64,000 bases of DNA from Holothuria scabra (GCA_037179385.1 CM074193.1:47645082-47709081); one strand, 5' to 3'; shown: positions 24,551-36,997, numbered from the stretch's first letter. Notes: generated by a model from the sequence alone, not told the origin. Program-made: numbers and translations.

Positions 24551-27500
24551 CAACTGCTATGTGTTTGAACCAAGCAGTCATTACGTACAACTGCTATGTG
24601 TTTGAACCAAGCAGTCATCACATACAATTGCTATGTGTTTGAACCAAGCAGTCATTACGCACAACTGCTATGTGTTTGAACCAAGCAGTCATTACATACA
24701 ACTGCTATATGTTTGAACCAAGCAGTCATTACATACAACTGCTATGTGTTTGAACCAAGCAGTCATTATGTACAACTGCTATGTGTTTGAACCAAGCAGT
24801 CATTACGTACAACTGCTATGTGTTTGAACCAAGCAGTCATTACGTACAACTGCTATGTGTTTGAACCAAGCAGTCATCACATACAATTGCTATGTGTTTG
24901 AACCAAGCAGTCATTACGCACAACTGCTATGTGTTTGAACCAAGCAGTCATTACATACAACTGCTATATGTTTGAACCAAGCAGTCATTATGTACAACTG
25001 CTATGTGTTTGAACCAAGCAGTTATCACATACAACTGCTATGTGTTTGAACCAAGCAGTCATCACATACAACTGCTATGTGTTAGAACCAAGCAGTCATT
25101 ACATACAACTGCTATGTGTTTGAACCAAGCAGTCATTACGTACAACTGCTATGTGTTTGAACCAAGCAGTCATTACGTACAACTGCTATGTGTTTGAACC
25201 AAGCAGTCATTACGTACAACTGCTATGTGTTTGAATCAAGCAGTCATTACGTACAACTGCTATGTGTTTGAACCAAGCAGTCATTACGTACAACTGCTAT
25301 GTGTTTGAACCAAGCAGTCATCACATACAATTGCTATGTGTTTGAACCAAGCAGTCATTACGCACAACTGCTATGTGTTTGAACCAAGCAGTCATTACAT
25401 ACAACTGCTTTGTGTTAGAACCAAGCAGTCATCACATACAACTGCTATGTGTTTGAACCAAGCAGTCATCACATACAACTGCTATGTGTTTGAACCAAGC
25501 AGTCATTACGTACAACTGCTATGTGTTTGAACCAAGCAGTCATTACGTACAACTGCTATGTGTTTGAACCAAGCAGTCATTACGCACAACTGCTATGTGT
25601 TTGAACCAAGCAGTCATTACGCACAACTGCTATGTGTTTGAACCAAGCAGTCATCACATACAACTGCTATGTGTTTGAACTAAGCAGTCATTACGTACAA
25701 CTGCCATGTGTTTGAACCAAGCAGTCATTACGCACAACTGCTATGTGTTTGAACCAAGCAGTCATCACGCACAACTGCTATGTGTTTGAACTAAGCAGTC
25801 ATTACATACAACTGCTATGTGTTTGAACCAAGCAGTCATCACATACAACTGCTATGTGTTTGAACTAAGCAGTCATCACATACAACTGCTATGTGTTTGA
25901 ACTAAGCAGTCATTACGTACAACTGCTATGTGTTTGAACCAAGCAGTCATCACATACAACTGCTATGTGTTTGAACCAAGCAGTCATTACGTACAACTGC
26001 TATGTGTTTGAACCAAGCAGTCATTACGTACAACTGCTATGTGTTTGAACCAAGCAGTCATTACGCACAACTGCTATGTGTTTGAACCAAGCAGTCATTA
26101 CGCACAACTGCTATGTGTTTGAACCAAGCAGTCATCACATACAACTGCTATGTGTTTGAACTAAGCAGTCATTACGTACAACTGCTATGTGTTTGAACCA
26201 AGCAGTCATTACGCACAACTGCCATGTGTTTGAACCAAGCAGTCATTACACACAACTGCCATGTGTTTGAACCAAGCAGTCATTACGTACAACTGCCATG
26301 TGTTTGAACCAAGCAGTCATTACGTACAACTGCTATGTGTTTGAACCAAGCAGTCATCACGTACAACTGCTATGTGTTTGAACTAAGCAGTCATTACGTA
26401 CAACTGCTATGTGTTTGAACCAAGCAGTCATTACGCACAACTGCTATGTGTTTGAACCAAGCAGTCATTACGTACAACTGCTATGTGTTTGAACCAAGCA
26501 GTCATTACGTACAACTGCTATGTGTTTGAACCAAGCAGTCATCACATACAATTGCTATGTGTTTGAACCAAGCAGTCATTACGCACAACTGCTATGTGTT
26601 TGAACCAAGCAGTCATTACATACAACTGCTATGTGTTTGAACCAAGCAGTCATTATGTACAACTGCTATGTGTTTGAACCAAGCAGTCATCACGTACAAC
26701 TGCTATGTGTTAGAACCAAGCAGTCATTACGTACAACTGCTATGTGTTTGAACCAAGCAGTCATTACGTACAACTGCTATGTGTTTGAACCAAGCAGTCA
26801 TTACGTACAACTGCTATGTGTTTGAACCAAGCAGTCATTACGTACAACTGCTATGTGTTTGAATCAAGCAGTCATTACGTACAACTGCTATGTGTTTGAA
26901 CCAAGCAGTCATTACATACAACTGCTATATGTTTGAACCAAGCAGTCATTATGTACAACTGCTATGTGTTTGAACCAAGCAGTCATCACATACAATTGCT
27001 ATGTGTTTGAACCAAGCAGTCATTACGCACAACTGCTATGTGTTTGAACCAAGCAGTCATTACATACAACTGCTATATGTTTGAACCAAGCAGTCATTAT
27101 GTACAACTGCTATGTGTTTGAACCAAGCAGTTATCACATACAACTGCTATGTGTTTGAACCAAGCAGTCATCACATACAACTCCTATGTGTTAGAACCAA
27201 GCAGTCATTACATACAACTGCTATGTGTTTGAACCAAGCAGTCATTACGTACAACTGCTATGTGTTTGAACCAAGCAGTCATTACGTACAACTGCTATGT
27301 GTTTGAACCAAGCAGTCATTACGTACAACTGCTATGTGTTTGAATCAAGCAGTCATTACGTACAACTGCTATGTGTTTGAACCAAGCAGTCATTACGTAC
27401 AACTGCTATGTGTTTGAACCAAGCAGTCATCACATACAATTGCTATGTGTTTGAACCAAGCAGTCATTACGCACAACTGCTATGTGTTTGAACCAAGCAG

Positions 27501-30430
27501 TCATTACATACAACTGCTTTGTGTTAGAACCAAGCAGTCATTACATACAACTGCTATGTGTTTGAACCAAGCAGTCATCACATACAACTGCTATGTGTTT
27601 GAACTAAGCAGTCATTACGTACAACTGCTATGTGTTTGAACCAAGCAGTCATTACGTACAACTGCTATGTGTTTGAACCAAGCAGTCATTCCGCACAACT
27701 GCTATGTGTTTGAACCAAGCAGTCATTACGCACAACTGCTATGTGTTTGAACCAAGCAGTCATCACATACAACTGCTATGTGTTTGAACTAAGCAGTCAT
27801 TACGTACAACTGCTATGTGTTTGAACCAAGCAGTCATTACGCACAAGTGCCATGTGTTTGAACCAAGCAGTCATTACGCACAACTGCTATGTGTTTGAAC
27901 CAAGCAGTCATCACATACAACTGCTATGTGTTTGAACTAAGCAGTCATTACATACAACTGCTATGTGTTTGAACCAAGCAGTCATCACATACAACTGCTA
28001 TGTGTTTGAACTAAGCAGTCATTACGTACAACTGCTATGTGTTTGAACCAAGCAGTCATCACATACAACTGCTATGTGTTTGAACTAAGCAGTCATTACG
28101 TACAACTGCTATGTGTTTGAACCAAGCAGTCATTACGTACAACTGCTATGTGTTTGAACCAAGCAGTCATTACGCACAACTGCCATGTGTTTGAACCAAG
28201 CAGTCATTACGCACAACTGCTATGTGTTTGAACCAAGCAGTCATCACATACAACTGCTATGTGTTTGAACTAAGCAGTCATTACGTACAACTGCTATGTG
28301 TTTGAACCAAGCAGTCATTACGCACAACTGCTATGTGTTTGAACCAAGCAGTCATTACGCACAACTGCTATGTGTTTGAACCAAGCAGTCATTACATACA
28401 ACTGCCATGTGTTTGAACCAAGCAGTCATTATGTACAACTGCTATGTGTTTGAACCAAGCAGTCATCACGTACAACTGCTATGTGTTAGAACCAAGCAGT
28501 CATTACGTACAACTGCTATGTGTTTGAACCAAGCAGTCATTACGTACAACTGCTATGTGTTTGAACCAAGCAGTCATTACGTACAACTGCTATGTGTTTG
28601 AACCAAGCAGTCATTACGTACAACTGCTATGTGTTTGAATCAAGCAGTCATTACGTACAACTGCTATGTGTTTGAACCAAGCAGTCATTACGTACAACTG
28701 CTATGTGTTTGAACCAAGCAGTCATCACATACAATTGCTATGTGTTTGAACTAAGCAGTCATTACATACAACTGCTTTGTGTTAGAACCAAGCAGTCATT
28801 ACATACAACTGCTATGTGTTTGAACCAAGCAGTCATCACATACAACTGCTATGTGTTTGAACTAAGCAGTCATTACGTACAACTGCTATGTGTTTGAACC
28901 AAGCAGTCATTACGTACAACTGCTATGTGTTTGAACCAAGCAGTCATTACGCACAACTGCTATGTGTTTGAACCAAGCAGTCATTACGCACAACTGCTAT
29001 GTGTTTGAACCAAGCAGTCATCACATACAACTGCTATGTGTTTGAACCAAGCAGTCATTACGTACAACTGCTATGTGTTTGAACCAAGCAGTCATTACGC
29101 ACAACTGCCATGTGTTTGAACCAAGCAGTCATTACGCACAACTGCTATGTGTTTGAACCAAGCAGTCATCACATACAACTGCTATGTGTTTGAACTAAGC
29201 AGTCATTACATACAACTGCTATGTGTTTGAACCAAGCAGTCATCACATACAACTGCTATGTGTTTGAACTAAGCAGTCATTACGTACAACTGCTATGTGT
29301 TTGAACCAAGCAGTCATTACGTACAACTGCTATGTGTTTGAACCAAGCAGTCATTACGCACAACTGCTATGTGTTTGAACCAAGCAGTCATTACGCACAA
29401 CTGCTATGTGTTTGAACCAAGCAGTCATCACATACAACTGCTATGTGTTTGAACTAAGCAGTCATTACGTACAACTGCTATGTGTTTGAACCAAGCAGTC
29501 ATTACGCACAACTGCTATGTGTTTGAACCAAGCAGTCATCACATACAACTGCTATGTGTTTGAACTAAGCAGTCATTACATACAACTGCTATGTGTTTGA
29601 ACCAAGCAGTCATCACATACAACTGCTATGTGTTTGAACTAAGCAGTCATTACGTACAACTGCTATGTGTTTGAACCAAGCAGTCATTACGTACAACTGC
29701 TATGTGTTTGAACCAAGCAGTCATTACGCACAACTGCTATGTGTTTGAACCAAGCAGTCATTACGCACAACTGCTATGTGTTTGAACCAAGCAGTCATCA
29801 CATACAACTGCTATGTGTTTGAACTAAGCAGTCATTACGTACAACTGCTATGTGTTTGAACCAAGCAGTCATTACGCACAACTGCCATGTGTTTGAACCA
29901 AGCAGTCATTACGCACAACTGCCATGTGTTTGAATCAAGCAGTCATTACGTACAACTGCCATGTGTTTGAACCAAGCAGTCATTACGTACAACTGCTATG
30001 TGTTTGAACCAAGCAGTCATCACGTACAACTGCTATGTGTTTGAACTAAGCAGTCATTACGTACAACTGCTATGTGTTTGAACCAAGCAGTCATTACGCA
30101 CAACTGCCATGTGTTTGAACCAAGCAGTCATTACGCACAACTGCCATGTGTTTGAACCAAGCAGTCATTACGTACAACTGCTATGTGTTTGAACCAAGCA
30201 GTCATTACGCACAACTGCTATGTGTTTGAACCAAGCAGTCATTATGCACAACTGCCATGTGTTTGAACCAAGCAGTCATTACGTACAACTGCTACGTGTT
30301 TGAACCAAGCAGTCATTACGTACAACTGCTATGTGTTTGAACCAAGCAGTCATTACGCACAACTGCCATGTGTTTGAACCAAGCAGTCATTACGCACAAC
30401 TGCCATGTGTTTGAACCAAGCAGTCATTAC
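24551..30430. repeat. giant 37-bp minisatellite, about 159 copies, intronic
   Basis: Head-to-tail array of a 37-bp unit: TGCTATGTGTTTGAACCAAG then CAGTCATTACGTACAAC. Main variable sites are CATTACGTAC / CATTACGCAC / CATTACATAC / CATTATGTAC / CATCACATAC and GAACCAAG / GAACTAAG. Since 37 leaves remainder 1 on division by 3, the frame rotates and only recurrent 64-codon open frames occur. Identical variant patterns recur at offsets 2109 bp (57 units) and 1776 bp (48 units), showing segmental duplication within the array. It lies in the intron between exons 20515-20621 and 30639-30750 and ends about 210 bases from the latter's donor. Confidence 0.98.
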
Positions 30431-30638
30431 TATTGGTACAGGATACTTGCTTTTCAATATAATGCTAATTAAGTTCAAACCTTTTTGGTGTTACAGTTTA
30501 ATTTGGTGAGACACATTTGTCCCACATCAGAAATGTAAATGTAGTTTAATACTGGGATATGTTACTCAAAAGAAACATGAAATGGTCCCCAGTAAAAGGT
30601 TTGGAAGACCTAGCTTCAGCTGCAGTATTAGTACTCAC

Positions 30639-30750
30639 CTAACAAGTTAATGATTCCATCATTGTAACATGCAAACAATCGGATGCAGTCTTTGAAGAGT
30701 AGCAGAAATGCACTGTTGATTACACCATTACTCAATATTGCAGAATTCAC
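30639..30750 (-). CDS. PICALM: CALM/AP180 exon (ANTH helix, VAMP-contact region)
   Basis: 112-bp exon entering in phase 0 and leaving in phase 1. It encodes [19 protein letters not shown], then [18 protein letters not shown] plus the first base of an Asp codon. Human has [37 protein letters not shown]. Acceptor ...TTTGTTTAG, donor TTAG|GTGAGT. The last full codon is Leu, equivalent to human CALM Leu219, one of the residues known to contact the VAMP SNARE helix. SNARE sorting is therefore probably kept. The downstream donor opens directly into the intron that holds the 5.9-kb array of 37-bp repeats, which begins only about 210 bases away. Confidence 0.96.
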
Positions 30751-31106
30751 CTAAACAAAGGGAAGATAGAAAAAAGTGTTTTAAAGCATAATCTCTGACT
30801 TACATTTTACTTCAAAGATATCACCATCCACTTGCACAAGAGGCATTTTAAACATTTTGAAGGATGTTTTAGATTCCAAAAGTAACAAAACTAACAAAGC
30901 TAGGAGACTTTCAATTCATTTTAACACTGAAGCTCCACTTCTTGAGATGCATTTTTTAAGTTGGGGCAAAACTCCTAACTTACTTACCTACAGTGGTACA
31001 TGTACACACACACACAACCTCATGTGCACACACTCACTGGGAAGTTCACCAACCAAAAATTTTTTTGCCTACAGAGAGAAGTTGAATGGAAAAATAGGAT
31101 GCTTAA

Positions 31107-31370
31107 CAAAGTCAAATTTGGTTGACTATTTCCCTGTATAAAGTATCTATTAAGTCAAATTTGGTTGACTATTTCCCTATATAAAGTATCTATAAAGTCA
31201 AATTTGGTTGAATATTTCCCTATATAAAGTATCTATAAAGTCAAATTTGGTTGAATATTTCCCTATATAAAGTATCTATAAAGTCAAATTTGGTTGGCTA
31301 TTTTGCTATATAAAGTATCTATAAAGTCAAATTTGGTTGACTATTTCCCTATATAAAGTATCTATAAAGT
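31107..31370. repeat. 43-bp tandem repeat, about 6 copies
   Basis: GTCAAATTTGGTTGACTATT then TCCCTATATAAAGTATCTATAAA, with copies starting at 31111, 31154, 31197, 31240, 31283 and 31326. High identity between copies suggests recent expansion. Confidence 0.92.
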
Positions 31371-31555
31371 CTACACAAATGTCAGAAACCTGCAGTTGAG
31401 TAACTGTCACTAGCACATACAGTTTACTACTACATATAGGATCTTTAAAGTCTACATTCAAGTGTAGCTTGGTTTACTGTAGAAATATGTGTCTTTAAAA
31501 ACATTCTTTTTTCCAGCTTCATTCTAGTGTCTATATAATTTTCTAAACATGCAAG

Positions 31556-31690
31556 AGCTTTCGGGAACTTTGCTGCCCCTAGACTCCACCAGGGACTCTA
31601 AGGCGTGCACCTGGACCCCGGCAGAAGTGGGGAGGGCTTTGCACTCGCATGGCTCCTTCAGTGCCACGACCTGACACCACCTCACACTTT
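31556..31690 (-). mobile_element. GC-rich hAT subterminal fragment
   Basis: GC-rich island in AT-rich intron. On the minus strand it reads GGGTCCAGGTGCACGCCTTA, then GTCCCTGGTGGAGTCTAGGG. This parallels the GC-rich block near the left end of the inner hAT at 34420-34500 (GGGGTCCAGGGGCAGTGCCC, then TGGTGGGGGCCAGGGGGCGA). It is probably a solo fragment of the same or a related element. Confidence 0.5.
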
Positions 31691-32321
31691 CCAGAACCCA
31701 AGGGAAACTCTATAATAATGCATTTATACATCAGATTTTGTTTACACAGTTTGTAGTAATATTATAAAGCAAATTGACAGCCAATAATTTCATATATTCT
31801 AGCATGTTTTAAATGTGACTAATTGAGAAAGGTCTTCCACTACTGATTATTTCATCAGCAATAAACAGCATATTAGCTGAAAGTAAAAACCGGTGATTCG
31901 ACTTCCACAGATATAAAAATATATAATTCAAACTATTTCTTGAGATGTAAACTTGGCAGATTGTTTTAATATACCATGAATTGTGCACATCAGTGAAATT
32001 TGAAGACAGTACACTCTTCCTAAACAACTGACATAATGCTCAGCTGGCAGCTTACAGTACTCCAGTTCAAAAACAGAAGTGTCCCCAGTAAAACATAGTG
32101 GGAAATTAATTTACAAGACTATCTCGGCAGTACTAAAGAAATTTCTTCATGACCTCATAGAGGGATTTCAATTAATATTATGGAGAACAAAGGCAATATT
32201 CTACAATTTCCATAAATTTCAATCCCCCCCACCCCCCCCCCCCCCCAAAAAAAAAAAAAATTCCCATATTAGTGCATCATTCAAGAAGCTAACAGGAAAT
32301 GATGCAAGTTTATACTCTTAC

Positions 32322-32378
32322 TTCAAAATCCAAAAGGGCATCCAGATGACTCTGTAAGTGTGGTAATGCTTTGAGGAG
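32322..32378 (-). CDS. PICALM: CALM/AP180 exon (LLKALPHLQSHLDALLDFE)
   Basis: 57-bp exon, 19 codons, phase 0 at both ends: LLKALPHLQSHLDALLDFE. Human has LLKTVPIIQNQMDALLDFN, exactly the same length. Acceptor ...CTTTTTCAG, donor GAA|GTAAGA. It codes the start of a long ANTH helix that continues in the exon at 30639-30750. Skipping it would keep frame but delete a helix. The intron on its 5' side carries the nested hAT elements; the one on its 3' side is the shortest here (1.57 kb) and holds a 43-bp repeat array. Confidence 0.93.
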
Positions 32379-34630
32379 CTGAAAAAGAAAACAAAAACAC
32401 TTTTTGAACTTTTTTCATTTACTATGATAACTGTCAATCATAATGTGCAGGGTCTTCAACTTCTTTGAGATAAACTAATGACACTAGGGTATAAAGCACT
32501 TACTACCTGCAAACAAGTTCTCTTCTCAAGTTTACTGGACTCAATGAAACAGTTAGGTGGAGTTTCACCACCCAGTTTCCAACCAATTGGTTCATCTCAG
32601 GTTTCTCAGGTTTACAAGACTCCATGGACTACTTCATTATCATTCATTACTTCCAGCTATGACAAATACATTCATTACATCCTGAAGTGTCTCATAAGGT
32701 ATACTGATTTGATACTAAAAATACTTTTTTAAGATACATACTGAACTATCAGTATTCAGAAAAAAAAAAAAACACTACAGTATTTGTAGTTTTTCAACTA
32801 TCTTCTGCATAAATTGGTTTTCTAGATTATTCTAGATTATTCCAATCTTGCCTCAAGGGTTTTAGGGCACATGAGTGTCAATTTGGGAGGAGAGAGAGGG
32901 GGGGGGGGTGGGGGGTGGGGACAAGTTTTCCCCTTTTTTGAGTGGAGGGGACACTTATGTGAAGGTCCCCCTCCCCCCTGAGACTTTAAAGCTTGGTACT
33001 ACCAAAAAGACTATACATGTAGGCTATGAAAGGTATCTTTTACCAATTACAATCTATTTTCTGTATAATTCCCCATGTTTTCTTTGCCAATCCCCAAAAT
33101 TTTCATGCACTCCACATGCTCGTGGTCTCTCTCTCTTTCAGTTGCATTTCAAATACACATTATAGTGAATGACCTGCCTGGAAGGCTGAAATTGGCAAAC
33201 ACATTTAAGGAAACTGAAAATGTCTCAGTGCACATTCTGCATGCAAATAATTTTTAGAATAATAAATGATTTCTAATGCAAAATTTTGTCACACGCATTT
33301 AGCACATTCGTATAGCGATTCAACCATTTCATATTTTAACTATTATCAGAGAAGTAAAACCACACTGACATTCGCTAGATAAGAAACTTCAATATGGAAT
33401 TAGCTAGAGGTTCATCTCCATCCTCTGTCTGCAGTATGATGACAAATGGATCCAAAGGACAAAGGACATATTTTAATGTTTTTTTTAACCAACAATCATA
33501 CACTGGTAGGCCTATGCAACAGTGTCTCAGAAGCACCAGTGGGTACCACCCCCTCGATCTGTGATTTTCCACAGTAGATTGAAATGTGCTTTTGATCAAT
33601 TACCGGATTAATTTCACCATTTTCATTACGAATGGTTTCCAACTATTAGAACTTTTGTATAAATCCTTCACAAACTATCACAGTTTTCTTTGTGATTCTC
33701 ATTATTTTTACAGTACACCCAGTATTTAAAGTCACATTGACCGTAGTCTGTGGTAGTAATTACCCACACTTTCAAGACCATGTTTTGAAAATTTGGAGTT
33801 TCCCTAGTAAGTCAAAATATCAAATCATGTAGCACCATTTTGCATCTGGGCTTCCTTCTCTTAAACACCCAGTGGTATGGCTACAGGGGGCAGGCAGCTC
33901 TGAAAATGAAGAACTCGGAAATGCGCGCTTGTAAAACCAGTCTACTGTTTGGCTTTGACAACTCATCAAATCTCGAAATTACAAATTCTTTCCAACAAAA
34001 GCTTCACACTGGTCATTATTTGTTTCAAAAAAGCAAAATTTTTCGTGTGCTTTGTGCGCTGCAAATTGCAGTTCCTAAGAAAAGGTGCTCACTGGATACC
34101 TTTAGTTTGTTAAACTTTTCCAAGCTCTGAAAGTGACAAAATAAAAAAATTGCTATATCATCAAGTGACATTAGTAACTATAGTGCTACTTTCATAAAAT
34201 TTTCTTTCATAATATTCCAAATTTTCTCCAATATAAGCTCTTGACTCAAAAAATTTTGTCAGAGAGCCTCACTTTGTAGGTGCGGGATTACATTATGTAG
34301 CAAAAATGCATACTTGCCAACATTTCATTCCCAGAAAACGGAACACGTGGGAGATGAAGCACTGAGTGCCCTAAGGGCGCACGGCGAGCGCATGAGCTCT
34401 CACGCCCTGCGGGTGGGGTCCAGGGGCCCGTCGTAGGGCCCATGGCGGGGTCCAGGGGCAGTGCCCTGGTGGGGGCCAGGGGGCGAAGCCCCCGTAAGCG
34501 CCTGGGTTTTTGACTTTTGAGAGGTCATGGAAGTCACATTCAGTGGGTTACTTTCAGGGAGAAAATAGCTCAAATATACACACACACAAAAAACAAAAAA
34601 TGCAAGTGAGTGACAGCTTTACAATATATT

Positions 34631-35454
34631 TCACTCTGTGCTACTTGAGGCTGCTCCATAAAGTGCCTCATAGGTTGCCTTCTTAGCTAATCTCAGCTCT
34701 CCTTCTGAGTAGGTTGTGGTATGACAAGTGAGACCTCTATTGGCCATTTTTAGTTTATGTGTCATCAGAGAGCTTAGGGTTGAAGTGTTCATATTAGACC
34801 TATACGTCGTTTTGTTCTTTTCTACGATTGAAAACACTCTTTCACAGTCACTGTTACTATGGAAAATAACCAATATCCCCTTCATCGCACTGGCAAGATG
34901 ATGGTATTTTTTTCTGCAATTAGATGAATCACAAATGTCTCCAATGGCATTTCATTTCTCATCTATTCTAGCAATGTCTTTCACATATCATTTATTTCTC
35001 TGTCTACTTGGTAGAGGTTAAACTGTTGTTGAAGCTGGTCCATATCACGGGCAGGAATAAAGTTAAACCTTTTGATCAAGTATTCCACAGCACTAAACTT
35101 AGACCTGCTTCTTCTGCTAATGTTTAGCACTTCTGCATTTAACAATAAGTCATCATTATATGGGTAGTTTTTAATCATGTATGCTGCTGAAGCAATGTAA
35201 TGAATTTTTTCATTCTGAGAGAATGTTTTTAAGTCCAATGAGTTTTTGTTTTCCTTTAAGAACTGGCTACATTCAAAACCTATTTGAATATCTTCAAAAG
35301 CTTTGTGGTTTTCTTCCTTCTCCAGATCCACCTTAGTGATATCACTAGCTTGGATAATAACATCAGGCTTAACAAATCTTGACAGGATAGTTGAAAGCTG
35401 ACTCACAAGAATTCCATGAACTAGATGAATTTGAGGTTCATCCTTTTGTAAAAT
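34631..35454 (-). pseudogene. hAT transposase, C-terminal part, frameshifted
   Basis: Two open stretches, 35454-34981 and 34885-34631, cover the end of a hAT transposase. The second has the hAT C-terminal dimerisation signature HSNSDCERVFSIVEKNKT, followed by YRSNMNTSTLSSLM. The first, beginning after an acceptor-like TTGACAG, has the helical region with SRFVKPDVI and YLIKRFNFIPARDMDQL. Between them the frame shifts and meets TGA codons, so the product is not functional. The N-terminal BED finger and catalytic DDE part were not found; the 145-bp repeat block begins about 300 bases upstream. It is unrelated to the host gene. Confidence 0.85.
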
Positions 35455-35739
35455 CTGTCAAGGAAGGGGCATGATACATAAATAAATACAGACAGTTGTA
35501 GATTTTGTTCTTCTATAAAGGAAATACAAAAATTTACAAATTACTTGTGCAACATTGCAAGTGCTTCTAGAATGATCCTACATCAAAATATAAACAAAGA
35601 CCAGAAAGCCAAAAGGCTTAGTGATTCCTTGCTGCTGAAATGTAAGGCCTTTTTTCACATTGACATTGCTTTGCAATGTTTTTCAACTAACAGGGCTCCA
35701 TAATGTGCCCACAAAGTACACATGCAAGGCATCCAATCT

Positions 35740-36908
35740 TACATTGAGATCCCCCTTGCCCGTAATGAACCCAAATGACATTTGACCTCCACCAAAAACT
35801 TCTGGGACCATGTATTCACTATGTGCCATCTACATGACAAGTTACAGGACCCTAGAAGTGACCTTTCTTGAAAGACTGTGTAGGAAAGTTTGTCAGGCTT
35901 TGAACATGCTGACTCCAAATGAACTTTGACCTTTGGGAAAATCAATAGGGATCATCTACTAAATATGACCAATCCACACACTAAATGTGAGCACAGTCAC
36001 ATGTACTGTTCTTGGGATACCGTGTTTACAAAGTTTTGACCTCTCATGACCCCAAATGACCTTTGACCTCCACCAAAAACAATAGGGAACATCTACTCAA
36101 TATGGCCAACACACTCACCAAATATGAGCATAGTCACATGTACCGTTCTTGAGGAATCGTTTTTACGAAGTTTTGACCTTTTGACCTCTCGTGACCCCAA
36201 ATGACCTTTGACCTCCACGAAAATCGATAGGGATCATCTACCCAATATGACCAACCCACACACCAAATATGAGCATAGTCACATGTACCGTTCTCGAGTT
36301 ATCGTGTTTACGAAGTTTTGACCTCTTGTGACTCCAAATGACCTTTGATCTTCACCAAAAACAATAGGGATCATCTACTCAATATGACCAACCCACACAC
36401 CAAATATGCGATTAGTCACATGTACTGTTCTCGAGATATTGTGTTTACGAAGTTTTGACCTTTTGACCTCTCATGACCCCAAATGACCTTTGATCTCCAC
36501 CAAAAACAATAGGGATGATCTACTCCATATGGCCAATGCACACACTAAATATGAGATTGGTCACACTTACCCTTCTTGAGATACTGTGTTTACAAGCAAT
36601 TTCTAAGGAATTTACCTATTGACCTCTCGTGACCGCAAATGACCTTTGACCTCCACGAAAATATATAGGGATCATCTACCCAATATGACCAATCCACACA
36701 CCAAATATGAGCATAGTCACATGTACCGTTCTCGAGATATCGTGTTTACAAAGTTTTGACCTTTTGACCTCTCGTGACCCCAAATGACCTTTGATCTCCA
36801 CCAAAAACAATAGGGATCATCTACTCATTATGACCAACCTACATACCAAATACGAGGTTAGTCATGCTTACCCTTCTTGAGATATCGTGTTTACAAGCCA
36901 AAGCGTCA

Positions 36909-36949
<41 letters not shown>

Positions 36950-36997
36950 ACGACATCACCATCGCATAGATTCCTTGCCTGCCTTCGGCAAGGAATC
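35740..36997 (+). repeat. DR1-bearing 145-bp-unit dispersed repeat, copy 2 (longest)
   Basis: About eight units, spaced mostly 137-156 bp, each with a TGACCTTTGACCTC-type box (perfect at 36057, 36202 and 36640; TGATCTC variants near 36339, 36484 and 36785), a CAATAGGGATCATCTACTC box, and CGAGATATCGTGTTTACGAA. Many units also carry TGACCTTTTGACCTC. It ends in a (CA)n tract (36912-36944) and a perfect 11-bp hairpin, GATTCCTTGCC / GGCAAGGAATC (36969-36997) with a 7-base loop. It lies inside the inner hAT. Confidence 0.88.

Larger units (their letters stand above)
30751..32321. other. intron with short repeats
   Basis: Shortest intron of the gene. It holds the 43-bp array at 31107-31370 and a GC-rich transposon fragment at 31556-31690. 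Otherwise nothing is recognised, apart from a poly-C/poly-A tract at 32224-32261. Confidence 0.5.

Noticed and set aside
24551..30430. CRISPR-like array (37-bp direct repeats)
   Set aside because: Repeats are contiguous with no spacers, and the context is a eukaryotic intron.
36912..36944. (CA)n tract as an independent microsatellite
   Set aside because: It recurs at the same place in the other copies of the 145-bp repeat, so it is part of that element.
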